NCBI GenBank assembly: GCA_900466745.1 | Contig: UBNE01000034.1 | Span: 62,194 to 126,193 of the forward strand | Direction of reading: 5' to 3' | DNA length: 64,000 bases | Origin: Hyphomicrobiales bacterium | Lineage (GTDB): Bacteria > Pseudomonadota > Alphaproteobacteria > Rhizobiales > Beijerinckiaceae | Shown: piece by piece, positions 37,619 through 48,789 of the stretch | How positions within the stretch are numbered: position 1 is the stretch's first letter | Layout of the letters: every line of letters begins with the position of its first letter | The notes under the pieces: generated by a model | What the model saw: the letters and a program-made list of their open reading frames with translations, nothing else | What the model was told of the DNA's origin: nothing | The model's database searches: none | Program-made: the position numbers and the translations under genes

Positions 37619-39658
37619 TCACCCGCGGGTCACGAGATACCAGGTCACCAGCCCGGCGACACCGATCAGCATGGCGAAGGCATAGTGATAGACATAGCCG
37701 CTCTGCAGCCTGACGACGCGGTTGGTCACGTCGACCACGCGGGCCGAGACGCCGTCCGGACCGAAGCCGTCGATGACGAAGCCGTCGCCCTTCTTCCAGA
37801 GAAAGCGGCCGAGCCACTTCGCCGGACGCACGAACAGGAAGTCGTAGATCTCGTCGAAGTACCACTTGTTGAGCAGGAACTGGTAGAGCGCCGGGTTCGC
37901 CGCGGCGAGCCTGCCGGGAACGTCCGGCCGGCGGACATACATGTACCAGGCCAGCACGAAGCCGATCAGCATCGCCAGGAAGGGCGAGACCATCACCCAG
38001 ACCGGCACCTCGTGCATCTCGTGCAGGATGTGGTTGTCCTTGCCCATGAACAGCGCCGACTTCCAGAAATGCGCGAAGTCATGGCCGATGAAGTATTCCT
38101 TGAAGGCGAAGCCGGCCGCGATCGCGCCGATCGAAAGCAGGGCCAGCGGCAGCAGCATCACCCAGGGGCTCTCATGCGGCGTGTGGCCGTGGCCGTGATC
38201 GTCATGCGCATGGTCGTCCTGCGCATGGTCGTCATGGCCGTGCGCGGCATGGGCGTGATCGTCGTGACCATGCGCGGCATGGCCCCAGCGCGGCGCGCCC
38301 TCGAAGGTCAGGAAGTAGAGGCGCCAGGAGTAGAAGGAGGTCATGCAGGCCGCGACGACCAGCAGCACGAAGGCATAGGACGAGGCGAAGCCGCCATGCG
38401 CCACCGAGGCATAGGCGCTCTCGATGATCGCGTCCTTCGAGAAGAAGCCGGCGAAGCCGAGCACGGTGCCGGGGATGCCGAAGCCGGTCAGCGCCAGCGT
38501 GCCGATCGTCATCGTCGCCGCGGTAAAGGGGATGTACTTCCTCAGCCCACCCATATGGCGCATGTCCTGCTCGTGGTGCATCGCATGGATGACCGAGCCG
38601 GCGCCGAGGAAGAGCAGCGCCTTGAAGAAGGCGTGGGTGAACAGGTGGAAGACGCCGGCGCCGTAATTGCCGACGCCGAGCGCGACGAACATGTAGCCGA
38701 GCTGCGAGCAGGTCGAATAGGCGATGACACGCTTGATGTCGTTCTGCACCAGGCCGACCGTGGCGGCGAAGAAGGCCGTGGTGGCGCCGATGACGACGAC
38801 GACCGTGAGCGCGACGGGCGCGTATTCGAAGACGGGCGAGAGCCGCGCCACCATGAACACGCCGGCCGTGACCATGGTCGCCGCATGGATCAGGGCGGAA
38901 ACCGGGGTCGGGCCTTCCATCGCGTCCGGCAGCCAGGTGTGCAACAGGAACTGCGCCGACTTGCCCATGGCGCCCATGAACAGCAGCAGACAGGTCAGGG
39001 TCAGCGCGTTCCAGTCATAGCCGAGGAAGCGGAAGCCCTGGCCGACCATCTCGCCGGCGCGCGGGAAGATCGCGTCGAAGGTGACCGCACCGAACAGGAC
39101 GAAGATCAGGAAGATGCCGAGCAGGAAGCCGAAATCGCCGACGCGGTTGACGATGAAGGCCTTCATCGCCGCGGCATTGGCCGAGGGCTTCTGGTACCAG
39201 AAGCCGATCAGCAGATAGGAGGCGAGGCCGACGCCTTCCCAGCCGAAGAACATCTGCAGGAGGTTGTCGGCCGTCACCAGCATCAGCATGGCGAAGGTGA
39301 AGAGCGAGAGATAGGCGAAGAAGCGCGGCCGGTGCGGATCCTCGTGCATGTAGCCGATCGAGTAGAGGTGCACGAGCGACGAAACGGTGTTGACGACGAC
39401 CAGCATCACCGCGGTCAGCGTGTCGATGCGGAAGGCCCAGTCGACCTGCAATTCGCCCGAGGCGATCCAGCTCGCGACCTGAATGCGCGTCGTGCCGGCG
39501 CCGAAGCCGACCTGGAAGAAGGCGATCCAGGACAGCACCGCCGAGACGACGAGCAGCGAGGTCGTGACGATTTCGGAGCCGCGCGCGCCGATCAGCCGGC
39601 CGAACAGGCCGGCGATCAGGAAGCCGATGAGAGGTAGGAAGACGATCGCGTGATACAT
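37619..39658 (-). CDS. nuoL: NADH-quinone oxidoreductase subunit L
   Basis: The most distal pump subunit, with 679 residues. The antiporter core has [35 protein letters not shown] and [20 protein letters not shown], with the long lateral helix near the C-terminus. An unusual His/Asp/Ala-rich segment of about 38 residues (about 459-496, DNA about 38170-38285) lies between two helices in the C-terminal third, possibly a soluble loop able to bind metal. It is otherwise standard and starts 30 bp after nuoK. Confidence 0.96.
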   Translation of the reverse strand: MYHAIVFLPLIGFLIAGLFGRLIGARGSEIVTTSLLVVSAVLSWIAFFQVGFGAGTTRIQVASWIASGELQVDWAFRIDTLTAVMLVVVNTVSSLVHLYSIGYMHEDPHRPRFFAYLSLFTFAMLMLVTADNLLQMFFGWEGVGLASYLLIGFWYQKPSANAAAMKAFIVNRVGDFGFLLGIFLIFVLFGAVTFDAIFPRAGEMVGQGFRFLGYDWNALTLTCLLLFMGAMGKSAQFLLHTWLPDAMEGPTPVSALIHAATMVTAGVFMVARLSPVFEYAPVALTVVVVIGATTAFFAATVGLVQNDIKRVIAYSTCSQLGYMFVALGVGNYGAGVFHLFTHAFFKALLFLGAGSVIHAMHHEQDMRHMGGLRKYIPFTAATMTIGTLALTGFGIPGTVLGFAGFFSKDAIIESAYASVAHGGFASSYAFVLLVVAACMTSFYSWRLYFLTFEGAPRWGHAAHGHDDHAHAAHGHDDHAQDDHAHDDHGHGHTPHESPWVMLLPLALLSIGAIAAGFAFKEYFIGHDFAHFWKSALFMGKDNHILHEMHEVPVWVMVSPFLAMLIGFVLAWYMYVRRPDVPGRLAAANPALYQFLLNKWYFDEIYDFLFVRPAKWLGRFLWKKGDGFVIDGFGPDGVSARVVDVTNRVVRLQSGYVYHYAFAMLIGVAGLVTWYLVTRG

Positions 39659-39688
39659 GGTCGTGAGGTCCAGGCGCTGGGGAAGCGC

Positions 39689-39997
39689 TCAGCCTTTCAT
39701 CATGTTGATGTCTTCCACCGCGATCGAGCCGCGGTTGCGGAAGTAGACGACGAGGATGGCCAGCCCGATCGCGGCCTCGGCCGCCGCCACCGTCAGCACG
39801 AACAGGGCGAAGACCTGGCCGAGGATATCGCCCAGGAAGCTCGAGAAGGCGACGAAGTTGATGTTCGCCGAGAGCAGGATCAGCTCGAGCGACATCAGGA
39901 TGACGATGACGTTCTTGCGGTTGATGAAGATGCCGAGCACGCCGAGCGTGAACAGGATGGCGCCGACGGCGAGATAGTGGCCCAGTCCGATCATCAT
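39689..39997 (-). CDS. nuoK: NADH-quinone oxidoreductase subunit K
   Basis: This 102-residue, three-helix subunit reads [20 protein letters not shown], then [28 protein letters not shown] with the two conserved membrane glutamates, and ends [12 protein letters not shown]. Its two adjacent ATG codons overlap the nuoJ stop, so translation is coupled. Confidence 0.96.
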   Translation of the reverse strand: MMIGLGHYLAVGAILFTLGVLGIFINRKNVIVILMSLELILLSANINFVAFSSFLGDILGQVFALFVLTVAAAEAAIGLAILVVYFRNRGSIAVEDINMMKG

Positions 39998-40617
39998 GCC
40001 ATCTCCTCGGGAACACCGGCGCGCGAGGGCACCTGCTTGACCTCCATGGCGGCCTCCTTGGTGCGGGCGTTCTGGGCCGGGACGCTCTGGCGCTTGATGC
40101 CCTTGCGGTCGCGCAGCGTCAGCACGATCGCGCCGATCATCGCGACCAGCAGCACCAGCCCGGCGGCCTGGAAGTAGTAGACATACTGGGTGTAAAGCAC
40201 CCGGCCGAGCGCCTCGGTGTTGGTCATGCCGGTCGGGATCGCCGCGACCGGCGCCTTGACGAGCTGCGGGTCGATGGCCCAGGCGCCGAGCACCATCAAA
40301 AGCTCGACGGCGAAGATGAAGCCGATCAGCGCGCCGATCGGCAGGTAGTTGAGGAAGCCCTGGCGGAACTCGGCGAAATCGACGTCGAGCATCATCACCA
40401 CGAAGAGGAAGAGCACCGCGACCGCGCCGACATAGACGACGACCAGCAGCATCGCCAGGAACTCGGCGCCCAGCAGCACGAACAGCCCGGCCGCGTTGAC
40501 GAAGGCCAGGATCAGGAACAGCACCGAATGCACGGGGTTGCGCGACGTCACCACCATGAAGGCGGACGCCACGGTCACCCCTGCGAAGAGATAGAAGAAA
40601 GCCGCTGCGGCATTCAT
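39994..40617 (-). CDS. nuoJ: NADH-quinone oxidoreductase subunit J
   Basis: This 207-residue membrane subunit has five helices and the conserved [54 protein letters not shown] region. A charged C-terminal tail (about 165-207) follows the last helix. It is separated from nuoI by a 289-bp gap carrying a palindromic repeat, the largest break in the operon. Confidence 0.95.
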   Translation of the reverse strand: MNAAAAFFYLFAGVTVASAFMVVTSRNPVHSVLFLILAFVNAAGLFVLLGAEFLAMLLVVVYVGAVAVLFLFVVMMLDVDFAEFRQGFLNYLPIGALIGFIFAVELLMVLGAWAIDPQLVKAPVAAIPTGMTNTEALGRVLYTQYVYYFQAAGLVLLVAMIGAIVLTLRDRKGIKRQSVPAQNARTKEAAMEVKQVPSRAGVPEEMA

Positions 40618-40772
40618 CTCGGCCAGCCCTTCCCGCCCCTTTCCGGAGCGGTCCTCGTTTGGTTCGTGCTCCGGGACTCAAAAGGACCCGGCGCAATTTG
40701 GAGCGTCTATAATCAGGCCCGCCGTGCCGGACAACCGCGCGGCGGGTCTGGTCTCGTTCGGTTTTCCATGCC

Positions 40773-40882
40773 GTCATCCCGGACAAGCCGCGAAGCGGCG
40801 CCGATCCGGGATCCATGCCGGAGCGCTACCGGCACAGGTTCAGGCATGGATCCCGGGTCTCCCTGCGGTCGCCCGGGATGAC
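40773..40882. repeat. Palindromic repeat, GTCATCCCGG family, copy 4, inside the nuo operon
   Basis: Outer arms GTCATCCCGG and CCGGGATGAC. Inner arms CCGGGATCCATGCC and GGCATGGATCCCGG. It lies between nuoI and nuoJ. The rest of that 289-bp gap shows nothing else clear. Confidence 0.9.
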
Positions 40883-40906
40883 CGCCGGGAGGCGGCCGGA
40901 AAAGCA

Positions 40907-41395
40907 TCACCGATAGGGCGCGTCCATCGCGATGTTGCGCGCGATCTCGCGTTCCCAGCGCGCGCCGTTCGCGAGCAGCTTGTCCTTGTCGTAGAACAGC
41001 TCCTCGCGGGTCTCGGTCGCGAACTCGAAATTCGGCCCCTCGACGATGGCATCGACCGGGCAGGCCTCCTGGCAGAAGCCGCAATAGATGCACTTGGTCA
41101 TGTCGATGTCGTAGCGGGTGGTGCGGCGCGTGCCGTCGTTGCGGCGCGGGCCGGCCTCGATGGTGATGGCCTGCGCCGGGCAGATCGCCTCGCAGAGCTT
41201 GCAGGCGATGCAGCGCTCCTCGCCGTTGGGATAGCGGCGCAGCGCGTGCTCGCCGCGGAAGCGCGGCGAGAGCTGGCCCTTCTCGAACGGGTAGTTGAGC
41301 GTCGCCTTCGGCTTGAAGAAATAGCGCATCGACAGGCCGATCGCCCCGACGAACTCCTTCAGCAGCAGGCCCCTTGCGGCTTGCGCGAGTGACAT
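40907..41395 (-). CDS. nuoI: NADH-quinone oxidoreductase subunit I
   Basis: This 162-residue ferredoxin-like subunit carries two [4Fe-4S] motifs, [12 protein letters not shown] and [12 protein letters not shown] (clusters N6a and N6b), with an amphipathic N-terminal helix region. It relays electrons from NuoG toward NuoB. It follows the small membrane protein gene by 20 bp. Confidence 0.97.
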   Translation of the reverse strand: MSLAQAARGLLLKEFVGAIGLSMRYFFKPKATLNYPFEKGQLSPRFRGEHALRRYPNGEERCIACKLCEAICPAQAITIEAGPRRNDGTRRTTRYDIDMTKCIYCGFCQEACPVDAIVEGPNFEFATETREELFYDKDKLLANGARWEREIARNIAMDAPYR

Positions 41396-41415
41396 CGCCT
41401 TCGTCCTTTACATCC

Positions 41416-41652
41416 TCAGCCGAACAAGGTCCGGCCGATCACGAAACCCAGGATCGGCGTGAAGCCGACCGTCATTGCCATCAGCGCCCACCGCAGGATG
41501 CGGATGCGGCGCTCGTAATCCATCTTCTCGGCCTCGGTCCCGGAGCGATCCGTGCGCCTCAGCGCCCCGATCACCACCGCCGACATCAGCCGGTACTCCA
41601 GCAGGCCGAGCCCGAGGCCGATCGCGGCGCCGAGCAGGCCGGCCCCATTCAT
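41416..41652 (-). CDS. Small two-helix membrane protein embedded between nuoH and nuoI
   Basis: This 78-residue protein has hydrophobic segments at about 1-31 ([27 protein letters not shown]) and 55-77 ([23 protein letters not shown]), with a charged loop ([23 protein letters not shown]) between them. I recognise no family. Its ATG overlaps the nuoH stop (ATGA), so it is translated with nuoH, and G/C-ending codons support real coding. Two helices with a basic, acidic-mixed loop would suit an accessory or assembly subunit of complex I, but this is inference. Core complex I has no subunit at this position. Confidence 0.75.
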   Translation of the reverse strand: MNGAGLLGAAIGLGLGLLEYRLMSAVVIGALRRTDRSGTEAEKMDYERRIRILRWALMAMTVGFTPILGFVIGRTLFG

Positions 41653-42701
41653 CCCGCCACCGGCGCCCAGCCCATGACCTGCAGCACCAGCGCCACGACG
41701 ATCACGCTGGCGAGCGAGAGCGGCAGGAAGACCTTCCAGCCCAGGCGCATGAGCTGGTCGTAGCGGTAGCGCGGCACGAAGGCCTTCACCAGCGCGAACA
41801 TGAAGAACACCAGGCAGACCTTGAGCGCGAACCAGAACACGCCGGGCAGCCAGGTGAAGGGCGGAAGCTGGACCGGAGGCGCCCAGCCGCCGAGGAACAG
41901 GATCGTGGTCAGCGAGCACATGGTCATGATCGCCACGTATTCGCCGAGCATGAACAGCAGGTACGGCGTCGAGGAATACTCGACCATGAAGCCCGCCACG
42001 AGTTCGGATTCCGCCTCGGCCAGGTCGAAGGGCGGCCGGTTCGTCTCGGCCAGCGCCGAGACGAAGAAGACGACGAACATCGGGAAGAGCGGAATGAAGT
42101 ACCAGTTCAGGATCGAGAGCCACGGCACGCCCAGCGCATGGGCGAGCCCGCGGTTCTGCTGCGCCTCGACCACGGCCGAGAGGTTGAGCGAGCCGACGCA
42201 GAGCAGCACGGTGATGATGACGAAGCCGATCGAGACCTCGTAGGAGACCATCTGCGCGGCCGAGCGCAGCGCGCTCATGAACGGATATTTCGAGTTCGAG
42301 GCCCAGCCGGCCATGATGATGCCGTAGATGCCGAGCGAGGAGATGGCGAGGATATAGAGGATGCCGACATTGATGTCGGCGATCGCCCAGCCCTCCGCCA
42401 CCGGAATCACCGCCCAGGCGCCGAGCGCCAGCAGGCAGGAGACGAAGGGCGCCAGCAGGAAGATGCCCTTGTTGGCGCCGGCCGGGATGATCGGCTCCTT
42501 GAGCGCGAACTTGATCAGGTCCGCGAAGCTCTGGAACAGCCCCCACGGGCCGACGACGTTCGGGCCGCGGCGCAACTGCACCGCCGCCCAGACCTTGCGG
42601 TCGGCCAGCAGGATATAGGCGATGAAGACCAGCAGGCAGACCAGCAGCAGCAGGCTCTTGCCGAGGATGATCGCGATATCGAGGACGAGGTCCCAGTTCA
42701 T
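41649..42701 (-). CDS. nuoH: NADH-quinone oxidoreductase subunit H
   Basis: This 350-residue membrane subunit forms part of the quinone chamber. Conserved stretches include [73 protein letters not shown] and [18 protein letters not shown]. It starts 6 bp after nuoG and is coupled to the small protein downstream. Confidence 0.97.
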   Translation of the reverse strand: MNWDLVLDIAIILGKSLLLLVCLLVFIAYILLADRKVWAAVQLRRGPNVVGPWGLFQSFADLIKFALKEPIIPAGANKGIFLLAPFVSCLLALGAWAVIPVAEGWAIADINVGILYILAISSLGIYGIIMAGWASNSKYPFMSALRSAAQMVSYEVSIGFVIITVLLCVGSLNLSAVVEAQQNRGLAHALGVPWLSILNWYFIPLFPMFVVFFVSALAETNRPPFDLAEAESELVAGFMVEYSSTPYLLFMLGEYVAIMTMCSLTTILFLGGWAPPVQLPPFTWLPGVFWFALKVCLVFFMFALVKAFVPRYRYDQLMRLGWKVFLPLSLASVIVVALVLQVMGWAPVAG

Positions 42702-42707
42702 GGCCGG

Positions 42708-44771
42708 TTACTCCGCCGCCTGCTGGTGCCGGCCCGAGGCCAGCGCCGAGCATTCCGCCATCACGGCGGAGGCACGCGCGATCGGGTTGGTCTGGTAGAA
42801 ATCGCCGATGGGCGAGACGAAGCCCGCCTTGTCGGTCTTGCCGCCGCGGCCGGCAAGGCTGCCGATCGCCGCAGCGTCGTTGGCCGGCAGCCCGTCGATA
42901 GCGGCGAATTGCGGATGGGCCTCGTAGAGCGCCTTGCGCAGGCCGGAAAGCGAGTCGAAGGGCAGCGTCTTGCCGAGATGGCCGGAGAGCGCACGCAGGA
43001 TCGCCCAGTCCTCGCGGGCGTCGCCCGGCGGGAAGGTGGCGCGCTCGCCGATCTGGACGCGGCCTTCGGTGTTGACGTAGGTGCCCGACTTCTCGGTATA
43101 GGCCGCGCCGGGCAGGATGACGTCGGCGCGGTGGGCGCCCTTGTCGCCATGCGTGCCCTGATAGACGACGAAGGCGCCTTCCGGCACGTCGATCTCGTCG
43201 GCCCCCAGCAGGAAGAGCAGGTCGAGCGCGCCCGGCTGGAGCATGCCCGCCACGTCCAGTCCCCCCTCGCCCGGCACGAAGCCGAGATCGAGCCCGCCGA
43301 CGCGGGCGGCGGCGGTATGGATCACGCCGAAGCCGTTCCAGCCTTCGGTGACGGCGCCGAGGGCCTGCGCCGCCTTGGCGGCGAGCGAGAGCACGGCCTC
43401 GCCGTCGGCGCGGGCGAGCGCGCCCTGCCCGACCAGCACCATCGGCTTGCCGCCGGCAGCGGCGGCCGACTTCACGACCTCGGCCAGCGTCTCCGGGCCG
43501 GCGCCGAGATAGTCATAGCTATAGGTCAGATCGGCCTTCTCGCCGATGAGGTCGATCTTGAAGTCGCCGCGCAGCCAGCGCTTGCGGATGCGCGCGTTCA
43601 GGATCGGCGCCTCGCGGCGCGGATTCGCGCCGACGATCAGCAGCGAGGTCGCCTCCTCGATGCCGGCGATGCCGGCGTTGAGAACGTAGGAGGCGCGGCC
43701 GAACCGCGGATGCAGCCTGGTGCCGTCCTGGCGGGAGTCCAGATTGGCGCTGCCGAGGGCGGCGATCAGGCTCTTCAGCGCGAACATCTCCTCGACCGCG
43801 GCGAGATCGCCGGCGATGGCGCCGATCTTCTCGGGCGCGGTCGCCTTCACCTTGGCGGCGATGGCGGCGAAGGCCTCGCTCCAGCTCGCGGGGCGCAGGC
43901 GGCCATGCTCGCGCAGATAGGGCCGGTCGAGGCGCTGCGTCTTGAGCCCGTCGGCGACGTGGCGGGTCTTGTCGGAGATCCACTCCTCGTTCACCGCCTC
44001 GTTGAGGCGAGGCAGGATGCGCATCACTTCCTTGCCGCGGGAATCGACGCGGATCGCCGAGCCGACGGCGTCCATCACGTCGATGCTCTCGGTCTTGGAG
44101 AGCTCCCAGGGCCGGGCCTTGTTCTGGTAGGGCTTCGAGGTCAGCGCCCCGACCGGGCAGAGGTCGACGACATTGCCCTGCAATTCGGAGGTCATCGCCC
44201 GCTCGAGATAGGTGGTGATCTCCATGTCCTCGCCGCGGCCGATGGCGCCGAGATCGGAGGCGCCGGCGACCTCGGTGGTGAAGCGGACGCAGCGCGTGCA
44301 CTGGATGCAGCGCGTCATCGTCGTCTTGACCAGCGGGCCGATATATTTGTCCTCGACGGCGCGCTTGTTCTCGGCGAAGCGCGAGGAATCCGTGCCGAAG
44401 GCCATGGCCTGGTCCTGCAGGTCGCATTCGCCGCCCTGGTCGCAGATCGGGCAGTCGAGCGGGTGGTTGATGAGCAGGAACTCCATCACCCCTTCGCGCG
44501 CCTTCTTGACCATCGGCGACTTGGTCATGACGACCGGCGGCTCGCCGTTCGGGCCGGGGCGCAGGTCGCGCACGCCGATGGCGCAGGAGGCCTGCGGCTT
44601 CGGCGGGCCGCCCTTCACCTCGACGAGGCACATGCGGCAATTGCCGGCGATCGAGAGCCGCTCATGGAAGCAGAAGCGCGGGATCTCGGCCCCCGCGGCC
44701 TCGCAGGCCTGGAGGACGGTGTAGTCGGCCGGAACGTCGACCTCGATGCCGTCGATGACGATTTTGGTCAT
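42708..44771 (-). CDS. nuoG: NADH-quinone oxidoreductase subunit G
   Basis: This 687-residue Fe-S subunit has an N-terminal [2Fe-2S] domain ([26 protein letters not shown]). The [17 protein letters not shown] segment and [10 protein letters not shown]...[11 protein letters not shown] hold the [4Fe-4S] sites. A molybdopterin-oxidoreductase-like domain without the cofactor follows. The length is typical for alphaproteobacterial and mitochondrial-type NuoG, shorter than in E. coli. Confidence 0.96.
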   Translation of the reverse strand: MTKIVIDGIEVDVPADYTVLQACEAAGAEIPRFCFHERLSIAGNCRMCLVEVKGGPPKPQASCAIGVRDLRPGPNGEPPVVMTKSPMVKKAREGVMEFLLINHPLDCPICDQGGECDLQDQAMAFGTDSSRFAENKRAVEDKYIGPLVKTTMTRCIQCTRCVRFTTEVAGASDLGAIGRGEDMEITTYLERAMTSELQGNVVDLCPVGALTSKPYQNKARPWELSKTESIDVMDAVGSAIRVDSRGKEVMRILPRLNEAVNEEWISDKTRHVADGLKTQRLDRPYLREHGRLRPASWSEAFAAIAAKVKATAPEKIGAIAGDLAAVEEMFALKSLIAALGSANLDSRQDGTRLHPRFGRASYVLNAGIAGIEEATSLLIVGANPRREAPILNARIRKRWLRGDFKIDLIGEKADLTYSYDYLGAGPETLAEVVKSAAAAGGKPMVLVGQGALARADGEAVLSLAAKAAQALGAVTEGWNGFGVIHTAAARVGGLDLGFVPGEGGLDVAGMLQPGALDLLFLLGADEIDVPEGAFVVYQGTHGDKGAHRADVILPGAAYTEKSGTYVNTEGRVQIGERATFPPGDAREDWAILRALSGHLGKTLPFDSLSGLRKALYEAHPQFAAIDGLPANDAAAIGSLAGRGGKTDKAGFVSPIGDFYQTNPIARASAVMAECSALASGRHQQAAE

Positions 44772-44775
44772 GGTC

Positions 44776-46080
44776 TCACTCCGCCGCCATCAGCCGCACG
44801 GGCTCGCTGTACGGGTTGGCGGCATAGTCGTCGATGCGCTGCTCGATCTCGTGCCGGAAATGCGCGATCAGGCCCTGGATCGGCCAGGCCGCCGCGTCGC
44901 CGAGCGCGCAGATGGTGTGGCCCTCGATCTGCTTGGTGACGTCGAGCAGCATGTCGATCTCGCGCTTCTGGGCGCGGCCCTCGGCCATGCGCTCCATGAC
45001 GCGCCACATCCAGCCCGTGCCCTCGCGGCAGGGCGTGCACTGGCCGCAGCTCTCATGCTTGTAGAAATGGCTGATGCGGGCGATGGCGCGGACGATGTCG
45101 GTCGACTTGTCCATCACGATCACCGCCGCCGTGCCGAGGCCCGAGCGCAGCTTCGAGAGCGAGTCGAAATCCATCGGCGTGTCGATGATCTGCTCGGCCG
45201 GCACCATGCGCACCGAGGAGCCGCCGGGAATGACCGCCTTGAGGTTGTCCCAGCCGCCGCGGATGCCGCCACAATGCTTGTCGATCAGCTCGCGGAACGG
45301 AATGCCCATCGCCTCCTCGACGTTGCAGGGCTTGTTCACATGGCCCGAGACGCAGAACAGCTTGGTGCCGACATTGTTCGGGTTGCCGATCGAGGAGAAC
45401 CAAGCCGCGCCACGGCGCAGGATGGTCGGCGCGACCGCGATCGACTCGACGTTGTTCACCGTGGTCGGGCAGCCATAGAGACCCATATTGGCGGGGAAAG
45501 GCGGCTTCAGCCGCGGCATGCCCTTCTTGCCTTCGAGGCTCTCCAGCAGCGCCGTCTCCTCGCCGCAGATATAGGCGCCCGCGCCGTGATGCACATAGAG
45601 ATCAAAGGGATAGCCGTGGACGTTATCCTTGCCGATGAGCTTCGCCTCATAGGCTTCGTCGACGGCGCGCTGCAGCGCCTCGCGCTCGCGGACATATTCG
45701 CCGCGGATATAGATATAGGCCGCATGCGCGCCCATGGCGAAGGAGGCGATCAGGCAGCCCTCGACCAGCGTATGCGGGTCGTTGCGCATGATCTCGCGGT
45801 CCTTGCAGGTGCCCGGCTCCGACTCGTCGGCATTGACGACGAGATAATGCGGGCGCCCGTCGCTCTGCTTGGGCATGAAGGACCATTTCAGCCCGGTCGG
45901 GAAGCCGGCGCCGCCGCGCCCGCGCAGGCCGGACTTCTTCATCTCGTCGATGATCCAGTCCCGGCCCTGGTCGAGCAGGAACTTGGTGCCGTCCCAGGCG
46001 CCGCGCTGGATCGCGCCCTTCAGGGTGCGGTCGTGCCGGCCGTAGAGGTTGGTGAAGATGCGGTCGCGATCTGCGAGCAT
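44776..46080 (-). CDS. nuoF: NADH-quinone oxidoreductase subunit F
   Basis: The NADH- and FMN-binding subunit. The 434-residue product shows [44 protein letters not shown], and the N3 cluster motif [15 protein letters not shown]. It lies 10 bp after nuoE and 4 bp before nuoG. Confidence 0.97.
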   Translation of the reverse strand: MLADRDRIFTNLYGRHDRTLKGAIQRGAWDGTKFLLDQGRDWIIDEMKKSGLRGRGGAGFPTGLKWSFMPKQSDGRPHYLVVNADESEPGTCKDREIMRNDPHTLVEGCLIASFAMGAHAAYIYIRGEYVREREALQRAVDEAYEAKLIGKDNVHGYPFDLYVHHGAGAYICGEETALLESLEGKKGMPRLKPPFPANMGLYGCPTTVNNVESIAVAPTILRRGAAWFSSIGNPNNVGTKLFCVSGHVNKPCNVEEAMGIPFRELIDKHCGGIRGGWDNLKAVIPGGSSVRMVPAEQIIDTPMDFDSLSKLRSGLGTAAVIVMDKSTDIVRAIARISHFYKHESCGQCTPCREGTGWMWRVMERMAEGRAQKREIDMLLDVTKQIEGHTICALGDAAAWPIQGLIAHFRHEIEQRIDDYAANPYSEPVRLMAAE

Positions 46081-46090
46081 GGTCTCGTCC

Positions 46091-47287
46091 TCACTCCACC
46101 GGCTTGTCGCCGAGCTTCGACTCGGGGCGCCAGCCCGTCGCGAGCTTCTTCGCCTGGGCGATCCAGTCGTCGCGCAGCGCCCTGCCCTTGAAGCCGGTCA
46201 GGCGCGCATCGACCCAGGCGAGCTCGGCCGGAGTCCATTTCGCGATCTGGTCGTAATGCCAGACGCCCATCTCGTTGAGCATCCTGGCCAGCTTCGGTCC
46301 GACGCCCCAGATCAGCTCCAGATCGTCGCCCTTGCCGCTGCGCGCGGCGGCCAGCAGCTCCGGCTTGCTCTCGTCGGTCGCGGGCGTGGCCGTCCCGGCC
46401 ACGTCCTTCGCCTCGACGTTGCCCTTGGCGGCCGGGGTGTCGTTGGCCGCGCCGGAAGGCTGCGCCGGCTCGGAGGGCTTCGGGCGGGCGGCGGCGGCCG
46501 TCTCGCTCGCGGGCTTCGCGGCGACGGCGGCGGGCGTGGCCTCGGCCTTCTTCGCCTCGGCTTCGGCGGCCTTCTTGGCCTCCGCCTCGGCGGCGGCCTT
46601 GGCGGCGGCGGCCTCGGCCGCGGCCCTGCGCTGCTCGACGACGCGCTTCTGCCAATCGCCGGCGCCGATCATCGAGCCGTCATAGAGCGCCTTGTCGGTC
46701 AGGGTCTGCGGGCCGCCTTCCGGCTCGGAGCCGGTGCGGCCGTTCTGCGGGCCGGGCTTGGTCGGGCGGCCATGGCGCAGGTCGTCGAGGAGCCGGCGGA
46801 AGGAATCCGGCGTCAGGTCCTCGTAATAGTCGACATTGATCTGTGCCATCGGCGCATTGCAGCAGGCGCCCAGGCATTCGACCTCGAGCCAGGACAGCTT
46901 GCCGTCGGCGGTGACGGTCGATTGCGGGCCGATGACCTCCTCGCAGACCTTCTTCAGCGCCTCGGCGCCGCGCAGCGCGCAGGGCGTCGTGCCGCAGAGC
47001 TGGACGAAATACTCGCCCACCGGCTGGAGGTTGAACATGGTGTAGAAGGTCGCGACCTCCAGCACGCGCATCGGCGCCATGCCGAGGCGCCGGGCGACGG
47101 TCTCGATCACCGCGCGCGAGACCCAGCCCTCCTGCTCCTGCGCCTTCCACAAAAGCGGGATGACGGCCGAGGCCTGCCGGCCCTCCGGATATTTGGCGAT
47201 CTGCTGGTCGATCCAGTTCTCGTTCGCCGGGGTGAAGGCGAAGGAGGCCGGCTGGACGGGATCAGGTGCGAGGCGACGGACGGACAT
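46091..47287 (-). CDS. nuoE: NADH-quinone oxidoreductase subunit E with C-terminal helix-hairpin-helix extension
   Basis: The NuoE domain fills about residues 1-175, with [2Fe-2S] ligands Cys98, Cys103, Cys138 and Cys142 (CGTTPC and CLGAC). A roughly 140-residue low-complexity linker follows, first Ala/Glu/Lys helical (220-250), then Pro/Ala-rich. The C-terminal domain (about 322-385) reads [30 protein letters not shown], a helix-hairpin-helix-like module. At 398 residues it is about twice the E. coli protein; similar tails occur in other rhizobial NuoE. Its function in the complex is unknown. Confidence 0.93.
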   Translation of the reverse strand: MSVRRLAPDPVQPASFAFTPANENWIDQQIAKYPEGRQASAVIPLLWKAQEQEGWVSRAVIETVARRLGMAPMRVLEVATFYTMFNLQPVGEYFVQLCGTTPCALRGAEALKKVCEEVIGPQSTVTADGKLSWLEVECLGACCNAPMAQINVDYYEDLTPDSFRRLLDDLRHGRPTKPGPQNGRTGSEPEGGPQTLTDKALYDGSMIGAGDWQKRVVEQRRAAAEAAAAKAAAEAEAKKAAEAEAKKAEATPAAVAAKPASETAAAARPKPSEPAQPSGAANDTPAAKGNVEAKDVAGTATPATDESKPELLAAARSGKGDDLELIWGVGPKLARMLNEMGVWHYDQIAKWTPAELAWVDARLTGFKGRALRDDWIAQAKKLATGWRPESKLGDKPVE

Positions 47288-47290
47288 GAA

Positions 47291-47602
47291 TCACTTCCGA
47301 TTCTGAATTCGGTACTGCAGCTCTTCAGACAGGACGGCCTGCGTCGGCTCACAGCCCTCTTCGATAAAGCGACCGGTCTGCCTGTCCTCGAACCGGATGC
47401 AATTGAAGGTCGTACCGCCCCGTTTTACGCGGAAATATCCGTCGCGGCCCGAGGTCAGGCCAGGCTGAGGCAGCCCGCCCGTCCGGATGGCATCGCTGTA
47501 GCAGGGATACTGGTCCCTGTCCGCGCTTCGGCAGACGGGCTCCTCCCCCACGGCCGAGGTCGCGACGCCGATGCCGAACAGGGCGAGCAGCACGAGCTTC
47601 AC
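47291..47602 (-). CDS. Small secreted Cys-containing protein between nuoD and nuoE
   Basis: This 103-residue protein begins with a signal peptide (about 1-19, [19 protein letters not shown]). The mature part has Cys24, Cys34, Cys68 and Cys84, enough for two disulfides, and a [19 protein letters not shown] stretch. I recognise no family. The GTG start overlaps the nuoD stop (GTGA), and only 3 bp separate its end from nuoE. A periplasmic product from inside a complex I operon is odd. It could be an envelope accessory factor or an unrelated passenger. Confidence 0.72.
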   Translation of the reverse strand: MKLVLLALFGIGVATSAVGEEPVCRSADRDQYPCYSDAIRTGGLPQPGLTSGRDGYFRVKRGGTTFNCIRFEDRQTGRFIEEGCEPTQAVLSEELQYRIQNRK

Positions 47603-48789
47603 CGGTCGACCTCCCCGAACACGATGTCCAGCGAGCCGAGGATCGCGGAGACGTCGGCGAGCATGTGCTTGCGGCACATGAAATCCATGGCCTGGAGATG
47701 GGCGAAGCCCGGGGCCTTGATCTTGCAGCGATAGGGCTTGTTGGTGCCGTCCGAGACCAGATAGACGCCGAACTCGCCCTTCGGCGCCTCGACGGCGGCG
47801 TAGACCTCGCCTTCCGGTACCTTGTAGCCCTCGGTGTAGAGCTTGAAATGGTGGATCAGCGCTTCCATCGAGCGCTTCATCTCGCCGCGCTTGGGCGGCA
47901 CGATCTTGCCGTCGAGCGACGAGACGGGGCCGCCGCCATCGGCCGCCAGCAGCTTCTCGCAGCACTGCTTCATGATGCGCGTAGCCTGGCGCATCTCCTC
48001 CATGCGGATGCAGTAGCGGTCGTAGCAGTCGCCGTTCTTGCCGACGGGGATGTCGAATTCCATCTCCTCGTAGCATTCGTAGGGCTGCGATTTGCGCAGG
48101 TCCCAGGGCGCGCCGGAGCCGCGCACCATCACGCCCGAGAAGCCCCATTTCCAGCAGGTTTCGAGATCGACCACGCCGATATCGACATTGCGCTGCTTGA
48201 AGATGCGGTTGTCGGTGAGCAGCCCTTCGAGGTCGTCGCAGACCTTGAGGAAGGGGTCGCACCATTCGGCGATGTCGTGGATCAGCGAGACCGGGATGTC
48301 CTGATGCACGCCGCCGGGGCGGATATAGGCCGCGTGCATGCGCGCGCCGCAGGCCCGCTCGTAGAAGATCATCAGCTTCTCGCGCTCCTCGAAGCCCCAG
48401 AGCGGCGGCGTCAGCGCGCCGACGTCCATCGCCTGCGTGGTGACGTTGAGCAGATGCGAGAGGATGCGGCCGATCTCGGAATAGAGCACGCGGATGAGCT
48501 GGCCGCGGCGCGGCACGGCGATGCCGAGCAGGCGCTCGACCGCCAGCGCGAAGGCATGCTCCTGGTTCATCGGCGCGACATAGTCGAGCCGGTCGAAATA
48601 GGGCACGGCCTGGAGATAGGTCTTGGCCTCGATCAGCTTCTCGGTGCCGCGGTGCAGCAGGCCGATATGCGGATCGACGCGCTCGACCACCTCGCCGTCG
48701 AGCTCCAGCACGAGGCGCAGCACGCCGTGCGCCGCCGGATGCTGCGGCCCGAAATTGATCGAGAAGTTGCGGATATTGTGCTCGGTCAT
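47599..48789 (-). CDS. nuoD: NADH-quinone oxidoreductase subunit D
   Basis: This 396-residue, 49-kDa-type subunit forms the quinone site with NuoB. It has [52 protein letters not shown] and [29 protein letters not shown]. NuoC and NuoD are separate genes here, as in rhizobia. Its ATG overlaps the stop of the upstream GFA gene. Confidence 0.97.
   Translation of the reverse strand: MTEHNIRNFSINFGPQHPAAHGVLRLVLELDGEVVERVDPHIGLLHRGTEKLIEAKTYLQAVPYFDRLDYVAPMNQEHAFALAVERLLGIAVPRRGQLIRVLYSEIGRILSHLLNVTTQAMDVGALTPPLWGFEEREKLMIFYERACGARMHAAYIRPGGVHQDIPVSLIHDIAEWCDPFLKVCDDLEGLLTDNRIFKQRNVDIGVVDLETCWKWGFSGVMVRGSGAPWDLRKSQPYECYEEMEFDIPVGKNGDCYDRYCIRMEEMRQATRIMKQCCEKLLAADGGGPVSSLDGKIVPPKRGEMKRSMEALIHHFKLYTEGYKVPEGEVYAAVEAPKGEFGVYLVSDGTNKPYRCKIKAPGFAHLQAMDFMCRKHMLADVSAILGSLDIVFGEVDR

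Noticed and set aside
41475-44939. Very long plus-strand open frame antisense to nuoG and nuoH
   Set aside because: It mirrors strongly conserved complex I genes. Long antisense open frames are expected where codons end in G or C, and the translation is low-complexity Arg/Asp/Ala/Gly without family motifs.
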